A stretch of DNA of 64,000 nt from an uncultured Muribaculaceae bacterium (GCA_910577585.1 CAJTNN010000010.1:1-64000); one strand, 5' to 3'. Shown: positions 1 through 8,591, counted from the stretch's first letter. The notes: generated by a model not told the origin, from the sequence alone. Program-made: numbers and translations.

Positions 1-50
1 ATCATTCTTTGAAAAAGAATCACTTATGATGTTTAATTCTTCGCAACTAC

Positions 51-91
51 TTATTTAAGTTTCGCAAGTTGAACTTGCGAAACTTAAATAA
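51..91. repeat. Perfect 41-bp palindrome
   Basis: Two 20-bp arms, 51-70 and 72-91, are perfect reverse complements around one central base. The hairpin is AT-rich at its ends (TTATTTAAG) with TTCGCAAG inside. It lies 50 bp past the stop codon of the minus-strand lipoprotein gene, so it may act as its transcription terminator. Just beside it, at 95-116, is a string resembling the ends of the dispersed repeat family found elsewhere in the window (TTTTTGAGAG), so it could also be a remnant of that family. Confidence 0.6.
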
Positions 92-141
92 ACTGATTTT
101 TGAGAGTTAGTTATTATGGGTGTTAAGGGGGATTGATTGGG

Positions 142-1362
142 TCAATAGTCGCGGAGTAGACGGTCGGTATAGCCGAAGTGCAGAGAGATTGATGAGATGC
201 AGTCGTTCCATGATTTTGAGGAGCCGATTTTTTTCACCTTCTTGAGGTCGGCCACGCTTACGCGGGGAGAGTTCTTCGAGGCTACGATGCTGATGCGGTG
301 CTTGCTTCGGTTGTTGTCGCCATGGTTGTAGTTTGAGTCATCCCAGATGGTGAGCACGCTGCATACGAGTGCATCCTTACCGTTATATCCGAGTGCGATA
401 GATGTAATCTTGTCGTTAAGGCTATACCAGTTCATGGTGGGGATATTCCAGGTGTAATCGTATTGCGGCAGACCGTGGGTCACGTTTGAGCCGCCGAAAT
501 GGTCATTGTCGAAGAGTCCGACGAAAGCCATATCTGTCGATGTAATCGCCTCGAAGCCGGTGGCTCTTGTTGCAGGGGTAGGAGATAGTGCGCATATATC
601 CTCATAAGGACGGTTGTCGGCGATATCCTCGTTGTCATAGTAGCAGATTGTCTCGTCATCCATGATCAGCATCTGAGCCGATGGGTCAGCGTCAATCCTG
701 TCCATCAGAGCCTTGTATTCAGGATTTTCATAGACGTAGTCCCCATCGTCATCAATCGAGGCCTCAGTAGAGTAGACCTTCCCTTTGTATCTTGCTCTGA
801 GCGAGAAAGATTCAAGTGTAGTGTCAGCCTCTGACGATGCTGGCAACTGGATGATTTCAACATATCCGACAAGGATGAATTGCCGTGATATTTCAGGGTC
901 ATAAGATGCAATATGAAGAAGTATTTTGCGCTCTTTATCCGTATTATTGTCATTAAAAGATGCAGTTATGAATGTTTCTTCATTCCTCTCGACCTCTTCT
1001 ATGTGATAGAAAGAATCAACCTGACTTTGAGAATCAGAATCTGCATCTACCCAATCATTCTTTTCTTCATCCCATACAGAAACGCCACTGCAGATTGAAG
1101 ACCCACATGCCAATTTTATAGGTTTGGTAATGTCAAAATTCTCCACCCCCTTAAGATGTAATTCTATTGTCTGCGCATCAGAATTTACAGAGATTACTTC
1201 CGGCATATCTTTTTTAAAACTATCAGTGAAGCGGAGAGCATGTAATTGGCCGGTAATTCCATTCGGACCAATATCATCATTATTTGAGCATCCGCCGATG
1301 ATTAGCAGTATGCAAGCCACAAGAGCATAAGCCCACTCCTGTTTATTTTGGTAATATTTCAT
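142..1362 (-). CDS. Lipoprotein of unknown function
   Basis: A 406-residue protein that I do not recognise. The N terminus has a hydrophobic stretch ending in IIGGC, a lipobox with the lipidated cysteine near residue 25, so it is predicted to be an outer-membrane or periplasmic lipoprotein. The remainder is acidic and Asn/Asp/Ser-rich with no catalytic motif that I can name. It follows the C10 protease gene by 31 bp on the same strand, so the two are probably co-transcribed. Small inhibitors sit beside some C10 proteases in Bacteroides and streptococci, but this protein is much larger than those, so an inhibitor role is only a guess. The ATG start sits directly before the signal sequence. Confidence 0.75.
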   Translation of the reverse strand: MKYYQNKQEWAYALVACILLIIGGCSNNDDIGPNGITGQLHALRFTDSFKKDMPEVISVNSDAQTIELHLKGVENFDITKPIKLACGSSICSGVSVWDEEKNDWVDADSDSQSQVDSFYHIEEVERNEETFITASFNDNNTDKERKILLHIASYDPEISRQFILVGYVEIIQLPASSEADTTLESFSLRARYKGKVYSTEASIDDDGDYVYENPEYKALMDRIDADPSAQMLIMDDETICYYDNEDIADNRPYEDICALSPTPATRATGFEAITSTDMAFVGLFDNDHFGGSNVTHGLPQYDYTWNIPTMNWYSLNDKITSIALGYNGKDALVCSVLTIWDDSNYNHGDNNRSKHRISIVASKNSPRVSVADLKKVKKIGSSKSWNDCISSISLHFGYTDRLLRDY

Positions 1363-1393
1363 TTGATTGCTATAGGTTTATGAGAAGTAAAAA

Positions 1394-2536
1394 TTATTCA
1401 AGTGAGCCGAAGTATACATTGATTAATCCTTTGGAATAACTTTCAAATGCATATTGGGGTAAATCACAATAGTAGTATTCAGTTGCCCAACCATTGCTAT
1501 CTCGTCCCCAACCCCAGTTCATATGATATGAGAAACTGTTGTTGATATACTTTACACCATCAAGAATCCACATGTGACCGACATCGCCGTTATTGCCGGC
1601 TATCAGTAGAGGCAAACCCTCTTGCAGGCACGAGAGGCAACGATTCTTATCCAGAGCCTCCTCGCGTTGGTCAACCTTATATCCTAAGTCGCGCAGATAG
1701 TTTACAGCCGCAGCCACAGATGTTCCGCTGCCGTCGCAGCCGAATTTAACCTGGCAGTTGAGGGCTATCTCCTGCATGAAATGTCCTATGGCAAGTCTCT
1801 GAGCCGAAGTGAACTCGTTGGCCGTATTAGGAAGCTTATCGAAGTCGATGTCGCGTGTGCCATAGAATGTGCCTGTGAATTTCTTGTGGGTTGCTATGAC
1901 TTGACCGACAGCCACAGTTACACATCCTATCGGTGCGTGATTGCCACGCTCACTGCATTTGGAGCATGTGCAGTATAGTCCGTAGTCGTTGAATGGAGAG
2001 TATTGGCCCCATTCGAATCTTACGAGGGGTTTGACAGTCACGTTGGCTCTGGTGGCGGCGGTATCCTGCGGGCGCCCGTTGACGAGTAGGTTGGCTGCAA
2101 TCTGAGGTGTGGCCTCCACGAAATATTTCAGAGGGGTAATGTAGGCGGTGTCGGCGATAGAACCGGATTCGGTGTAGTAGAACACCTGATCGATTCCGGG
2201 TGTGTCGGAAAGGATGGCAAATCCATCGGTGTCGCCGAAGTCGAGCGATACGGTGTGGATGTCGTAAGTGTCAGGGATGGCATCGGCGCGCGTGGCGCTG
2301 AGCAGCGAGTCGGGAATGTGGTATGTCCGGGTGGTTATTCCGGTGATTCTGACGCCGGCGGATGTCGGGCGTGTGCCATCATGCACGTTGTCGTGGAATT
2401 CTCTCACGAGGTCGGCAATGGGGTCGCGTGGTGTCGCGGCTGCTGGCTGCGGCACCGACTCTTGCGAGCAGGCCCCCGTCAGGAGCGCTGCCCCCAGGAT
2501 TGCGAGAGATGCAGCGAAATGAAATGTGTGCTTCAT
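1394..2536 (-). CDS. C10 family (streptopain-like) cysteine protease, lipoprotein
   Basis: A 380-residue papain-fold protease of MEROPS family C10 (SpeB/streptopain). A signal sequence ends in the lipobox LLTGAC (Cys about 23), predicting a surface or periplasmic lipoprotein. Residues about 35-165 look like the Spi-type propeptide. The catalytic Cys is in APIGCVTVAVGQ (about C206) and the catalytic His in GDVGHMWILDG (about H322), followed by the family's HMNWGWG motif. The mature part also has several extra cysteines (CTCSKCSERG near residue 190), which could form disulfides. It is first in a two-gene unit with the lipoprotein downstream and has its own promoter-like site about 190 bp upstream. 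The likely role is extracellular protein degradation or zymogen processing; the substrate is unknown. Confidence 0.88.
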   Translation of the reverse strand: MKHTFHFAASLAILGAALLTGACSQESVPQPAAATPRDPIADLVREFHDNVHDGTRPTSAGVRITGITTRTYHIPDSLLSATRADAIPDTYDIHTVSLDFGDTDGFAILSDTPGIDQVFYYTESGSIADTAYITPLKYFVEATPQIAANLLVNGRPQDTAATRANVTVKPLVRFEWGQYSPFNDYGLYCTCSKCSERGNHAPIGCVTVAVGQVIATHKKFTGTFYGTRDIDFDKLPNTANEFTSAQRLAIGHFMQEIALNCQVKFGCDGSGTSVAAAVNYLRDLGYKVDQREEALDKNRCLSCLQEGLPLLIAGNNGDVGHMWILDGVKYINNSFSYHMNWGWGRDSNGWATEYYYCDLPQYAFESYSKGLINVYFGSLE

Positions 2537-2727
2537 TATGGAATTTTGTTATTATGGTGTTATGAATAGATGAATCGTTTTAAGTGGAGTTAAAATCTAT
2601 TTCTTGTAGATGAAATGCAAGATTTAGATAAACAACCTTTGTTCAATCCACACTATCTTAATCATAAAACTGGTGTAGGGTAGTATATTCTGCGTTTGTA
2701 AAAACTGACGTATTGCAAACGTGATTG

Positions 2728-2757
2728 CAAAGTTAATAAAAAAATTGAAGAATCAAA
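2728..2757 (-). promoter_or_regulatory. Promoter for the C10 protease gene
   Basis: On the minus strand, TTTG is followed 18 bases later by TAACTTTG, matching the Bacteroidota -33/-7 pattern with slightly short spacing. Transcription would start near 2721, leaving a leader of about 185 nt before the protease ATG. The gap 2537-2935 otherwise holds only this site and the lysA terminator. Confidence 0.5.
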
Positions 2758-2863
2758 ACAACTTTTTGAAAATCTTAACAACTACCCGACGTGCCGGTAA
2801 ATGAAATATTTTTGTGGGTGAATTTAAAGTGAAATGCTGGATGGGGGCGGATGGAGTATTACG

Positions 2864-2902
2864 CAAAGCGCCGCCCCTGCGTGGTGTGGCAGGGGCGGCG
2901 CA
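2864..2902 (-). terminator. Terminator after lysA
   Basis: Perfect 13-bp GC-rich arms, GCGCCGCCCCTGC at 2868-2880 and its complement at 2889-2901, with an 8-nt loop, lie 35 bp past the lysA stop. The T tract on the minus strand is short (TTTGCG), so termination may be helped by stem stability. Confidence 0.65.
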
Positions 2903-2935
2903 TGGGAGTATCTGGAGTTAGTGCGTGTGGGGGTA

Positions 2936-4108
2936 TCAGATGGAGTCGGAGGTATATGAGAGGGGTAGAGGACGGCAGTTGTAGCCCGAGGCCATTATCT
3001 CGCCGTAGGCTCCGGCAGAACGCAGCAGGATGAGGTCGCCACGGTGAGTAGCGGGCAACTCCACATCTTTGCCGAATACATCCGACGACTCGCACACAGG
3101 GCCCACCACATCATAGGCCTCAAGCGGAGCTTCCGGATTCGAGATATTCTCTATCTTATGGAAGGCCTGGTAGAGGGCGGGGCGAATGAGGTCGGTCATG
3201 CCGGCATCGAGAATTGCGAATTGTTTGCTGGCCCCCTGCTTGACGTATGTCACCCGGCTCACGAGCGAACCGCATTGCGCCACTATGGCGCGTCCGATTT
3301 CGAAATGCAGGGTCTGCCCGGGGCGCAGCTGCAGATGGCGGCGGTAAGTGTCGAAATAGGCTTTGAAATCGGGCACCGGATGGCGCTCGGGGTGACGGTA
3401 GTCTATGCCCAGACCTCCGCCGACATTAATATGGGGCAATTGCAATCCTCGCAGGTCAAGGCGCTCCTGAAGGAGGTTGATGCGGTTGCATAGAGCGGTG
3501 AAGTCGGTCATGTCAAGAATCTGCGAACCGATGTGGAAATGAAGTCCCACGAGGTCGATTGCCGGAAGATTGAGAGCCAGGTCGATGACCCGGTCGAGGT
3601 CGGCCATGCTTATGCCAAACTTATTCTCGGCCAGCCCGGTGGTGATGTTGGCGTGGGTGTGCGCCCCCACATCGGGGTTGACGCGGATTGCCACGCGCGC
3701 ACGCTTAGCGCGGTCAGCAGCCAGTTGGTTGATTACCTCAAGCTCAGCCTCCGACTCCACATTGAAGCAGAAGATATCGTGGTCGAGCGCGGTGATGATC
3801 TCGCGATCGGTCTTGCCCACGCCGGCATATACGATTTTGGCAGGGTCGAATCCCGATTCTACGGCACGGCTGATTTCGGGTCCGCTCACGCAGTCGGCAC
3901 CCAGCCCGGCATTGGCGATGACGCGCAGCAGAGCCGGGTTGGCATTCGCCTTCACGGCGTAATGCACCTTGAAATTACTGTCGTGGCCCGCCTCATTGAG
4001 CAGCGTGGCCAGAGTGAGACGCAGCAGCTCGAGGTCGTAGTAATAGAAAGGGGTGTCGAGCCGTCGGAATTTATCGAGGGGGAAACGGGTGGTGTATGTC
4101 GCAGTCAT
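2936..4108 (-). CDS. lysA: Diaminopimelate decarboxylase
   Basis: A 390-residue PLP enzyme of fold type III that converts meso-diaminopimelate to L-lysine, the last step of lysine synthesis. The PLP lysine is in VHYAVKANANP near residue 50. The glycine-rich phosphate loop is VGGGLGID, and the C-terminal CESSDVFGKD carries the active-site cysteine contributed to the partner subunit of the dimer. The family length is about 400, so it is complete. The open frame extends 15 codons upstream into lysC, but the ATG at 4108 (MTATYTTRF) places the start 10 bp after the lysC stop and is preferred. It forms a tight operon with lysC, pairing the first committed step and the last step of the lysine branch. 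Confidence 0.95.
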   Translation of the reverse strand: MTATYTTRFPLDKFRRLDTPFYYYDLELLRLTLATLLNEAGHDSNFKVHYAVKANANPALLRVIANAGLGADCVSGPEISRAVESGFDPAKIVYAGVGKTDREIITALDHDIFCFNVESEAELEVINQLAADRAKRARVAIRVNPDVGAHTHANITTGLAENKFGISMADLDRVIDLALNLPAIDLVGLHFHIGSQILDMTDFTALCNRINLLQERLDLRGLQLPHINVGGGLGIDYRHPERHPVPDFKAYFDTYRRHLQLRPGQTLHFEIGRAIVAQCGSLVSRVTYVKQGASKQFAILDAGMTDLIRPALYQAFHKIENISNPEAPLEAYDVVGPVCESSDVFGKDVELPATHRGDLILLRSAGAYGEIMASGYNCRPLPLSYTSDSI

Positions 4109-4118
4109 GTGAAATGGG

Positions 4119-5429
4119 TCAGAAGAGATGGTCGCTGAGAGATTGCAGAGCACGGCACTTATCCTCAGCCCGGATCAGGAATGAGATATTGTAGTTGCTG
4201 CCGCCGAAAGAGATCATGCGTGTGGGGATATCGCGCATCGCGTCGAGTGCGCGGGCTTCGAATCCGGCTTCGGTCCATTCCATGTCGCCCACGACGCAGA
4301 TGATGCACATGTCGGAGTCGACGGTGACCGTGCCATACTTCTTGAGGTCATCGACGATGGGCTTCAGATGGGTGGTGTCGTCGATGGAAAGCGACACTCC
4401 CACCTCAGATGTGCATATCATATCGATTGAAGTGCGGTAGCTTTCGAATATCTCAAACACTTTGCGCAGGAATCCGTGGGCGAGCAGCATGCGGCTCGAC
4501 TTGATTTTGATGGCGGTGATGCCATCTTTGGCAGCTACTGCCTTGATGCGCAGGGAGTCGGTGTTGTTGGATATCAGTGTGCCGGGCGCGGTGGGCTGCA
4601 TGGTGTTGAGCAGGCGCACGGGGATGTTGGCGAATTTTGCCGGCTGGATGCAGGTGGGGTGCAGGATTTTGGCTCCGAAGTAGGCCAGTTCGGCGGCCTC
4701 GTCGAAGTGCAGGTTGCGCACCGGCGAGGTATGCTCTACGAAACGCGGGTCGTTGTTGTGCATGCCGTCGATGTCGGTCCAGATCTGAATCTCGTCGGCA
4801 TTGATAGCTGCGCCGATGAGTGATGCCGAGTAGTCGCTTCCGCCACGCTTGAGGTTGTCGACCTCGCCATAGGCGTTGCGGCAGATGAAGCCCTGGGTGA
4901 CGTAGATGTCCGACTCCGGGAGGGCGCGGAGGCATTTCTCAAGGTTCTGGTGGATGCGCAGCGCATCGGGTTCGCCATCCTGGTCGATGCGCATGAAGTC
5001 GAGGGCCGGGATCATGCTGGCCTTTATGCCGCGCTCCTTGAGGAGGTTGAGAAACATCATTGTCGAGAGTAGCTCACCCTGGGCTACGATGACACGCTCC
5101 TCGTGGGGGGTGAACACATCTTTTGTAAACGAGCGGATGTAGTCGAAATGCGCGCGGATTGCATCGTGGGTGGTGCGGCGCATGTCGGGGGTGGCGTAGA
5201 GGTGCTCTACGTGGTTGAAGTAGGTGCGTTCGAGCGAGTTGATGAGTTCGGCAGCCCCTTCGGGATTACCTTTGTGGAGATAGTCGGAGATTTCGAGGAG
5301 AGCGTTGGTGGTCTTGGCCATTGCGGAGAGCACCACTATTTTGCGCTCGCCATCGCATACGAGTGTGGCTACATCCTGGATTCGCTGAGGCGAACCTACG
5401 GATGTTCCGCCGAATTTCAATACCTTCAT
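4119..5429 (-). CDS. lysC: Aspartate kinase (monofunctional, ACT-regulated)
   Basis: A 436-residue aspartokinase that phosphorylates L-aspartate, opening the pathway to lysine, methionine and threonine. It begins MKVLKFGGTSVGSPQ, the family's N-terminal nucleotide-binding signature, and I chose this ATG over 13 additional upstream codons for that reason. The kinase motif LKRGGSDYSA is near residue 205. The C-terminal third (from about 300) is the paired ACT region that normally binds the feedback inhibitor. The length and the linkage to lysA suggest the lysine-sensitive type. No homoserine dehydrogenase domain is fused. A -7-like TAAATTTG lies at 5466-5473, and no lysine riboswitch fits in the 107-bp gap upstream. 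Confidence 0.95.
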   Translation of the reverse strand: MKVLKFGGTSVGSPQRIQDVATLVCDGERKIVVLSAMAKTTNALLEISDYLHKGNPEGAAELINSLERTYFNHVEHLYATPDMRRTTHDAIRAHFDYIRSFTKDVFTPHEERVIVAQGELLSTMMFLNLLKERGIKASMIPALDFMRIDQDGEPDALRIHQNLEKCLRALPESDIYVTQGFICRNAYGEVDNLKRGGSDYSASLIGAAINADEIQIWTDIDGMHNNDPRFVEHTSPVRNLHFDEAAELAYFGAKILHPTCIQPAKFANIPVRLLNTMQPTAPGTLISNNTDSLRIKAVAAKDGITAIKIKSSRMLLAHGFLRKVFEIFESYRTSIDMICTSEVGVSLSIDDTTHLKPIVDDLKKYGTVTVDSDMCIICVVGDMEWTEAGFEARALDAMRDIPTRMISFGGSNYNISFLIRAEDKCRALQSLSDHLF

Positions 5430-5536
5430 AATCTTTAGAATAGGAGTCAGATTGCAAAATAATCGCAAATTTACTTAAAAATTTCCTATTTTCTTACATG
5501 AGTGCGATTTTTTTAGGGCGAACGTTTTGTGGGGTG

Positions 5537-5929
5537 CTATTTGAATGAGGCGGAGCTTCCGCTTATGAAGAGGTATGCGTCGTCGCGGCTTACCTGCAGG
5601 CCTATCTGCACGGGATAGCCGTTGCATAGTATGGTCATTACGATGTAGCGTTCGCCCCCCTCTTTGAGCTCGGAGTAGTCTTGGGCGCGCTGAAGGTCTT
5701 TCAGCACGGCCCGGGTGACCTTTTTCACCAGCTGGTCGTTGTCGGTCACAGAGAAGCATCGCACGTAAGAGCCACGTGTGCGGTTGATGCTGACCGATAC
5801 GTTGCGCATATTGTCGTAGGAGCCGTTGAAGAATTCTTCAGAGGCGAGTTTGGGCGGTTTGGCCATGGCTGTGGCCGGCATGAGGAGTATGGCCAGCATC
5901 AGCATGAGAAATTGCAGGAATCGTTTCAT
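5537..5929 (-). CDS. Small secreted protein, unknown function
   Basis: A 130-residue protein with a clear signal peptide (MKRFLQFLMLMLAILLMP followed by ATAMA). The mature part is a small alpha/beta domain without recognised catalytic residues. From memory it resembles a Bacteroidales family such as DUF6108, which I could not verify. The chosen ATG overlaps the stop codon of the anti-sigma-like gene (ATGA), indicating translational coupling; the open frame extends 14 codons further upstream but without a better start. It is the last gene of the sigma, anti-sigma-like, secreted-protein operon, so it may be an envelope component that is sensed or regulated by that sigma factor. Confidence 0.75.
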   Translation of the reverse strand: MKRFLQFLMLMLAILLMPATAMAKPPKLASEEFFNGSYDNMRNVSVSINRTRGSYVRCFSVTDNDQLVKKVTRAVLKDLQRAQDYSELKEGGERYIVMTILCNGYPVQIGLQVSRDDAYLFISGSSASFK

Positions 5930-6414
5930 TCTGTCTGGTTTTGGATGTTGAGTATATGATTGAGGCGGCATTGGTCGTGGTTAGTGACCCGGTTGATGCG
6001 CTCTTGAATCTTCTCGATGCGCTGCATGTCGGCCACGGCGATGGCCTTGGCTTCGCTGCGGCTCACTTTGTGGCCGTCGACGTATGCCACGCAGGCATTC
6101 TCGCCGAAGTCAGGCCAAAGCGAGTTGCTCAGTGCGGATGCGCCGGCGATGATAATCGCGGCGGCTGCGGCGGCTGCGCTGAGTCGGAGCAGTCGCGATT
6201 TGCGGCGCGGGGCAGAGGGGGCAGGGGCCTCATCAAAATGGATGATGTGGCTCAGTCCCATCAGGCTCCGTGTAGAGCGTATGAGTGCCGAGTCAAGCGG
6301 CGTGCGGCAGAGCAGATATTCCAGCTCTGCCTCTTCGGCCACACTCAGCCGACACTCCTCCCACAGGTGGCACAGGTGCTCCAGGTCGTGCAGGGTCAAC
6401 GGATTATCTATCAT
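5926..6414 (-). CDS. Anti-sigma-like single-pass membrane protein
   Basis: A 162-residue protein with an N-terminal soluble helical part (residues 1-75, rich in Leu, Glu and Cys), one strongly hydrophobic alanine/isoleucine segment at about residues 78-98, and a C-terminal periplasmic part of about 60 residues. This topology and its position 17 bp after the sigma factor gene fit an anti-sigma factor that holds the sigma factor at the membrane. I see no canonical zinc-containing anti-sigma motif, so the role is inferred from context. It overlaps the next gene by 4 bp. Confidence 0.65.
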   Translation of the reverse strand: MIDNPLTLHDLEHLCHLWEECRLSVAEEAELEYLLCRTPLDSALIRSTRSLMGLSHIIHFDEAPAPSAPRRKSRLLRLSAAAAAAAIIIAGASALSNSLWPDFGENACVAYVDGHKVSRSEAKAIAVADMQRIEKIQERINRVTNHDQCRLNHILNIQNQTE

Positions 6415-6431
6415 AGTGTTGTGTTGTCGGG

Positions 6432-6917
6432 TTAAGGATTCAGTCTGTTGTAGTTTTCACGCATCTTTTTGCGTGCGCGGCTCATGTCGACCCGCACTGC
6501 CTCCACGGTCATGCCGAGTCTTTGAGCCACTTCGGTATATTCCATCCCCTCATTGCCGATGAGATTGAAGATCTCTTTCTGGCGAGGTGTGAGGTCGGCC
6601 TCAAGCATCATGCGCAGGGCCTCGATATCCTCTACGGGCATCTCCACCCCTTGTTCGGGGGCTTCGTCGCAGTCGGCCGACGGATGCAGCCGGCGGTCGC
6701 GCAGGCGGTCGATGCAGAGGTTTCTGACCACAACCGGCAGTTTGCGCCGGGCCTCATCGGTGCTATCGGGGCAACCATGGCGATGCAGACGCAGCCAGGC
6801 ATCCTGCAGGGTGTCCTGGGCGTCGGTCTCATTGCGCAGCAGTCGCATGGCAAGGCCATGCAGTCGCGAGCGCAATTCGATGAAGGCTATCGTCACAGTG
6901 TCGATGGGCATATTCAT
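6432..6917 (-). CDS. RNA polymerase sigma-70 family (ECF-type) factor
   Basis: A 161-residue sigma factor. Region 2 is seen in RLHGLAMRLLRNETDAQDTL with the DAWLRL helix, and region 4 in LTPRQKEIFNLIGNEGMEYT followed by EVAQRLGMTVEAVRVDMSRA, a helix-turn-helix that would read the -35 region. The linker between them is short, as in ECF factors. The start may be at 6917 or at 6911 (MPIDTV), two codons downstream. It is first of a three-gene operon with an anti-sigma-like gene and a small secreted protein, which suggests an envelope signal-response unit. It is divergent from the riboswitch transcript that starts about 120 bp away. Confidence 0.88.
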   Translation of the reverse strand: MNMPIDTVTIAFIELRSRLHGLAMRLLRNETDAQDTLQDAWLRLHRHGCPDSTDEARRKLPVVVRNLCIDRLRDRRLHPSADCDEAPEQGVEMPVEDIEALRMMLEADLTPRQKEIFNLIGNEGMEYTEVAQRLGMTVEAVRVDMSRARKKMRENYNRLNP

Positions 6918-7002
6918 GAAGTGGGGTCTACTTATATTACGTGGAAAATCGGAGTTTATAACATCGGCGGACTAATTTTTTTAGCTTCCCGGTGTGGGGG
7001 CG

Positions 7003-7034
7003 TTTGGAAGTTAAGAGGAGATTTATTAACTTTG
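7003..7034 (+). promoter_or_regulatory. Promoter of the cobalamin riboswitch transcript
   Basis: TTTG at 7003-7006, then exactly 20 bases, then TAACTTTG at 7027-7034: a full match to the Bacteroidota primary sigma factor promoter. The predicted start near 7041 coincides with the 5' edge of the riboswitch. Confidence 0.8.
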
Positions 7035-7040
7035 CAAGCG

Positions 7041-7272
7041 CAACGGACAAGGGAATGCCGTGAAAACCGGCAACAGTACCCGCTGCTGTAAATTCCGTGT
7101 TATCCCTCGCTCAGAGCCTCACATGAGATGGTGAGAGATTGAGAAGAGGATTACAGAGGTCGCGACCGACCCAGTTGAACTCATGCCCCGTGTGCATGAG
7201 TCGAGTCACTGCCGCAGAGCGGCGGGAAGGCTTCGGTCAGACCAAGGAATGAGTCAGAAGACCTGTCATTGC
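7041..7272 (+). ncRNA. Cobalamin (B12) riboswitch
   Basis: The core hallmarks of the Cbl-class riboswitch are present in order. GGGAATGCCGTGAAAACCGG (7051-7070) is followed by ACCCGCTGCTGTAA (7078-7091) and, about 160 nt later, by the B12 box AGTCAGAAGACCTGTCAT near 7252-7269, which differs from the usual AGYCMGGAGACCTGCC at only a few positions. It is transcribed on the plus strand from a strong promoter and lies upstream of the DUF4465 gene, with an intrinsic terminator between them. B12 binding would be expected to reduce expression of that gene. The remainder of the gap (7273-7464) has no ORF that I would support and probably holds the expression platform. Confidence 0.92.
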
Positions 7273-7464
7273 CCCATATCTGAAAAAGAATGCCTTCGGG
7301 AGTTAAGCGCATCGATCAGTTTGCCGGTCTGCCGCACCGTGCGATTATGTGCGCACTCTCTGTGTGATTGTCTTTCACCTCTGAGCCGCATATGCGCAGA
7401 GCCGACGATTGCCGGCAAGAGCCATCCTGAAGTACACAATTCTTTTTTGCATAATATGAGGTGA

Positions 7465-7497
7465 TGTTCCCGTTGTGATAGCGGGAGCATTTTTTTG
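7465..7497 (+). terminator. Intrinsic terminator downstream of the riboswitch
   Basis: An 8-bp stem (TGTTCCCG at 7465-7472 with CGGGAGCA at 7482-7489) is followed by seven Ts. It sits 190 nt after the B12 box and 50 bp before the DUF4465 start, consistent with control by premature termination. Confidence 0.7.
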
Positions 7498-7546
7498 TAG
7501 TCTATCCATGACTAACCTATATTTAACCTTTTTTTGACGATTCAAT

Positions 7547-8533
7547 ATGAAGAAAATCTACTCACTTGCATCTCTTCTCATCGCAGCCAGCGCTGCCATC
7601 CCCGCCGCCAATGGCGCCGAGCTTCAGCCTGCCACATTCGAAGACCTCGAACTGCCGGCCGAGAGCTGGTGGGTCGGCGACACTGAAGATGAAGACTACG
7701 ATTTCGGCAGCTTCACAAGCGGCAGTTTCGAATTCAGCAACTATTATATGGCTGACTGGGATACGTGGGGATTCTTCGGATATGCCAACGAGACGGGGAA
7801 TGTCTTTCCCGGTGGCTATGCTATAGCCGACCAGATGCTCAACTGCGTGGGTGGCGGCTATAAGTCGGCTAATTATGGCGTAGGGTTCGTGGCCTCTTAC
7901 AATGGCCCGACTATGATTACGATGCCTGACTTCGAGGAGACCGGTGTGCAGGTGAATGGCGTATGGGTCACCAACACCGCCTGGGTAGTGAAAGCTATTC
8001 TCGAAGGCGACGGCATGAGCCCGGCCTTCGGTCAGGGTGATTATTGCAAGATTACCTTCGTGGGCACCAAGGCCGACGATACCACAGCCGAGGTCGATTT
8101 CTATCTGGCCGACTATACATCGGAAGATGCCACGAAGCACTACTATGTCAACGAATGGCGTTATTGCGACCTCTCTTCGCTTGGCGATATAGTGAAGATT
8201 CAGGTGAACTTTGATTCGACAAAGTCTAACGCATACGGCATAACCACTCCCTGCTACTTCGCGTTTGATGATTTGGGCGTGAAGAATGACACGACTACGG
8301 GTGTGGCCGCTGTGGCCGCCGCTCCCGAAGTGCGTGTGAAGGTGGCTGGCGCAGTAGCCACAGTGACTGCCGATTGCGCCGACTTCACAGTTGAGGCTGT
8401 GAGCCTCGCCGGCATCCGCAATGTGGCAGCTGCTCATAATGGAGCGGCAGAGGTTGAACTCCCCGCCGAGGGTGTCAATCTGCTGCGTGTGGTCACTGCC
8501 TCGGGCGTGAAGACTGTCAAAGTAATGCGCTGA
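7547..8533 (+). CDS. DUF4465 secreted protein under B12 riboswitch control
   Basis: A 328-residue secreted protein. It has a signal peptide ending near AANGA with no lipobox cysteine, then a DUF4465 domain (about residues 25-250, rich in Gly/Tyr/Trp/Asp, with YYVNEWRYCDLSSLG near the end). A C-terminal stretch of about 75 residues ending VKTVKVMR resembles a type IX secretion sorting tail. DUF4465 proteins recur, as I recall, in B12-riboswitch loci of gut Bacteroidota, and a family of B12-binding proteins (BtuH) has been described there; I could not check whether this is an orthologue. The riboswitch-only upstream context makes a role in cobalamin capture or scavenging the best inference. A strong terminator follows. 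Confidence 0.85.
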   Translation: MKKIYSLASLLIAASAAIPAANGAELQPATFEDLELPAESWWVGDTEDEDYDFGSFTSGSFEFSNYYMADWDTWGFFGYANETGNVFPGGYAIADQMLNCVGGGYKSANYGVGFVASYNGPTMITMPDFEETGVQVNGVWVTNTAWVVKAILEGDGMSPAFGQGDYCKITFVGTKADDTTAEVDFYLADYTSEDATKHYYVNEWRYCDLSSLGDIVKIQVNFDSTKSNAYGITTPCYFAFDDLGVKNDTTTGVAAVAAAPEVRVKVAGAVATVTADCADFTVEAVSLAGIRNVAAAHNGAAEVELPAEGVNLLRVVTASGVKTVKVMR

Positions 8534-8591
8534 ACAATGGAACGCACCTCAGGTTATGAACTAAGATAAAAAAAGAATGATGTGAAAACGC

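Noticed and set aside
2859..3095. Minus-strand ORF overlapping the lysA terminator
   Set aside because: Out-of-frame shadow of the lysA 3' end and the GC-rich hairpin.
5430..5536. Possible lysine riboswitch before lysC
   Set aside because: The gap is only 107 bp and shows none of the conserved helices.
7183..7464. 93-codon plus-strand ORF between riboswitch and DUF4465 gene
   Set aside because: It overlaps the B12 box and the expression platform; composition looks non-coding.
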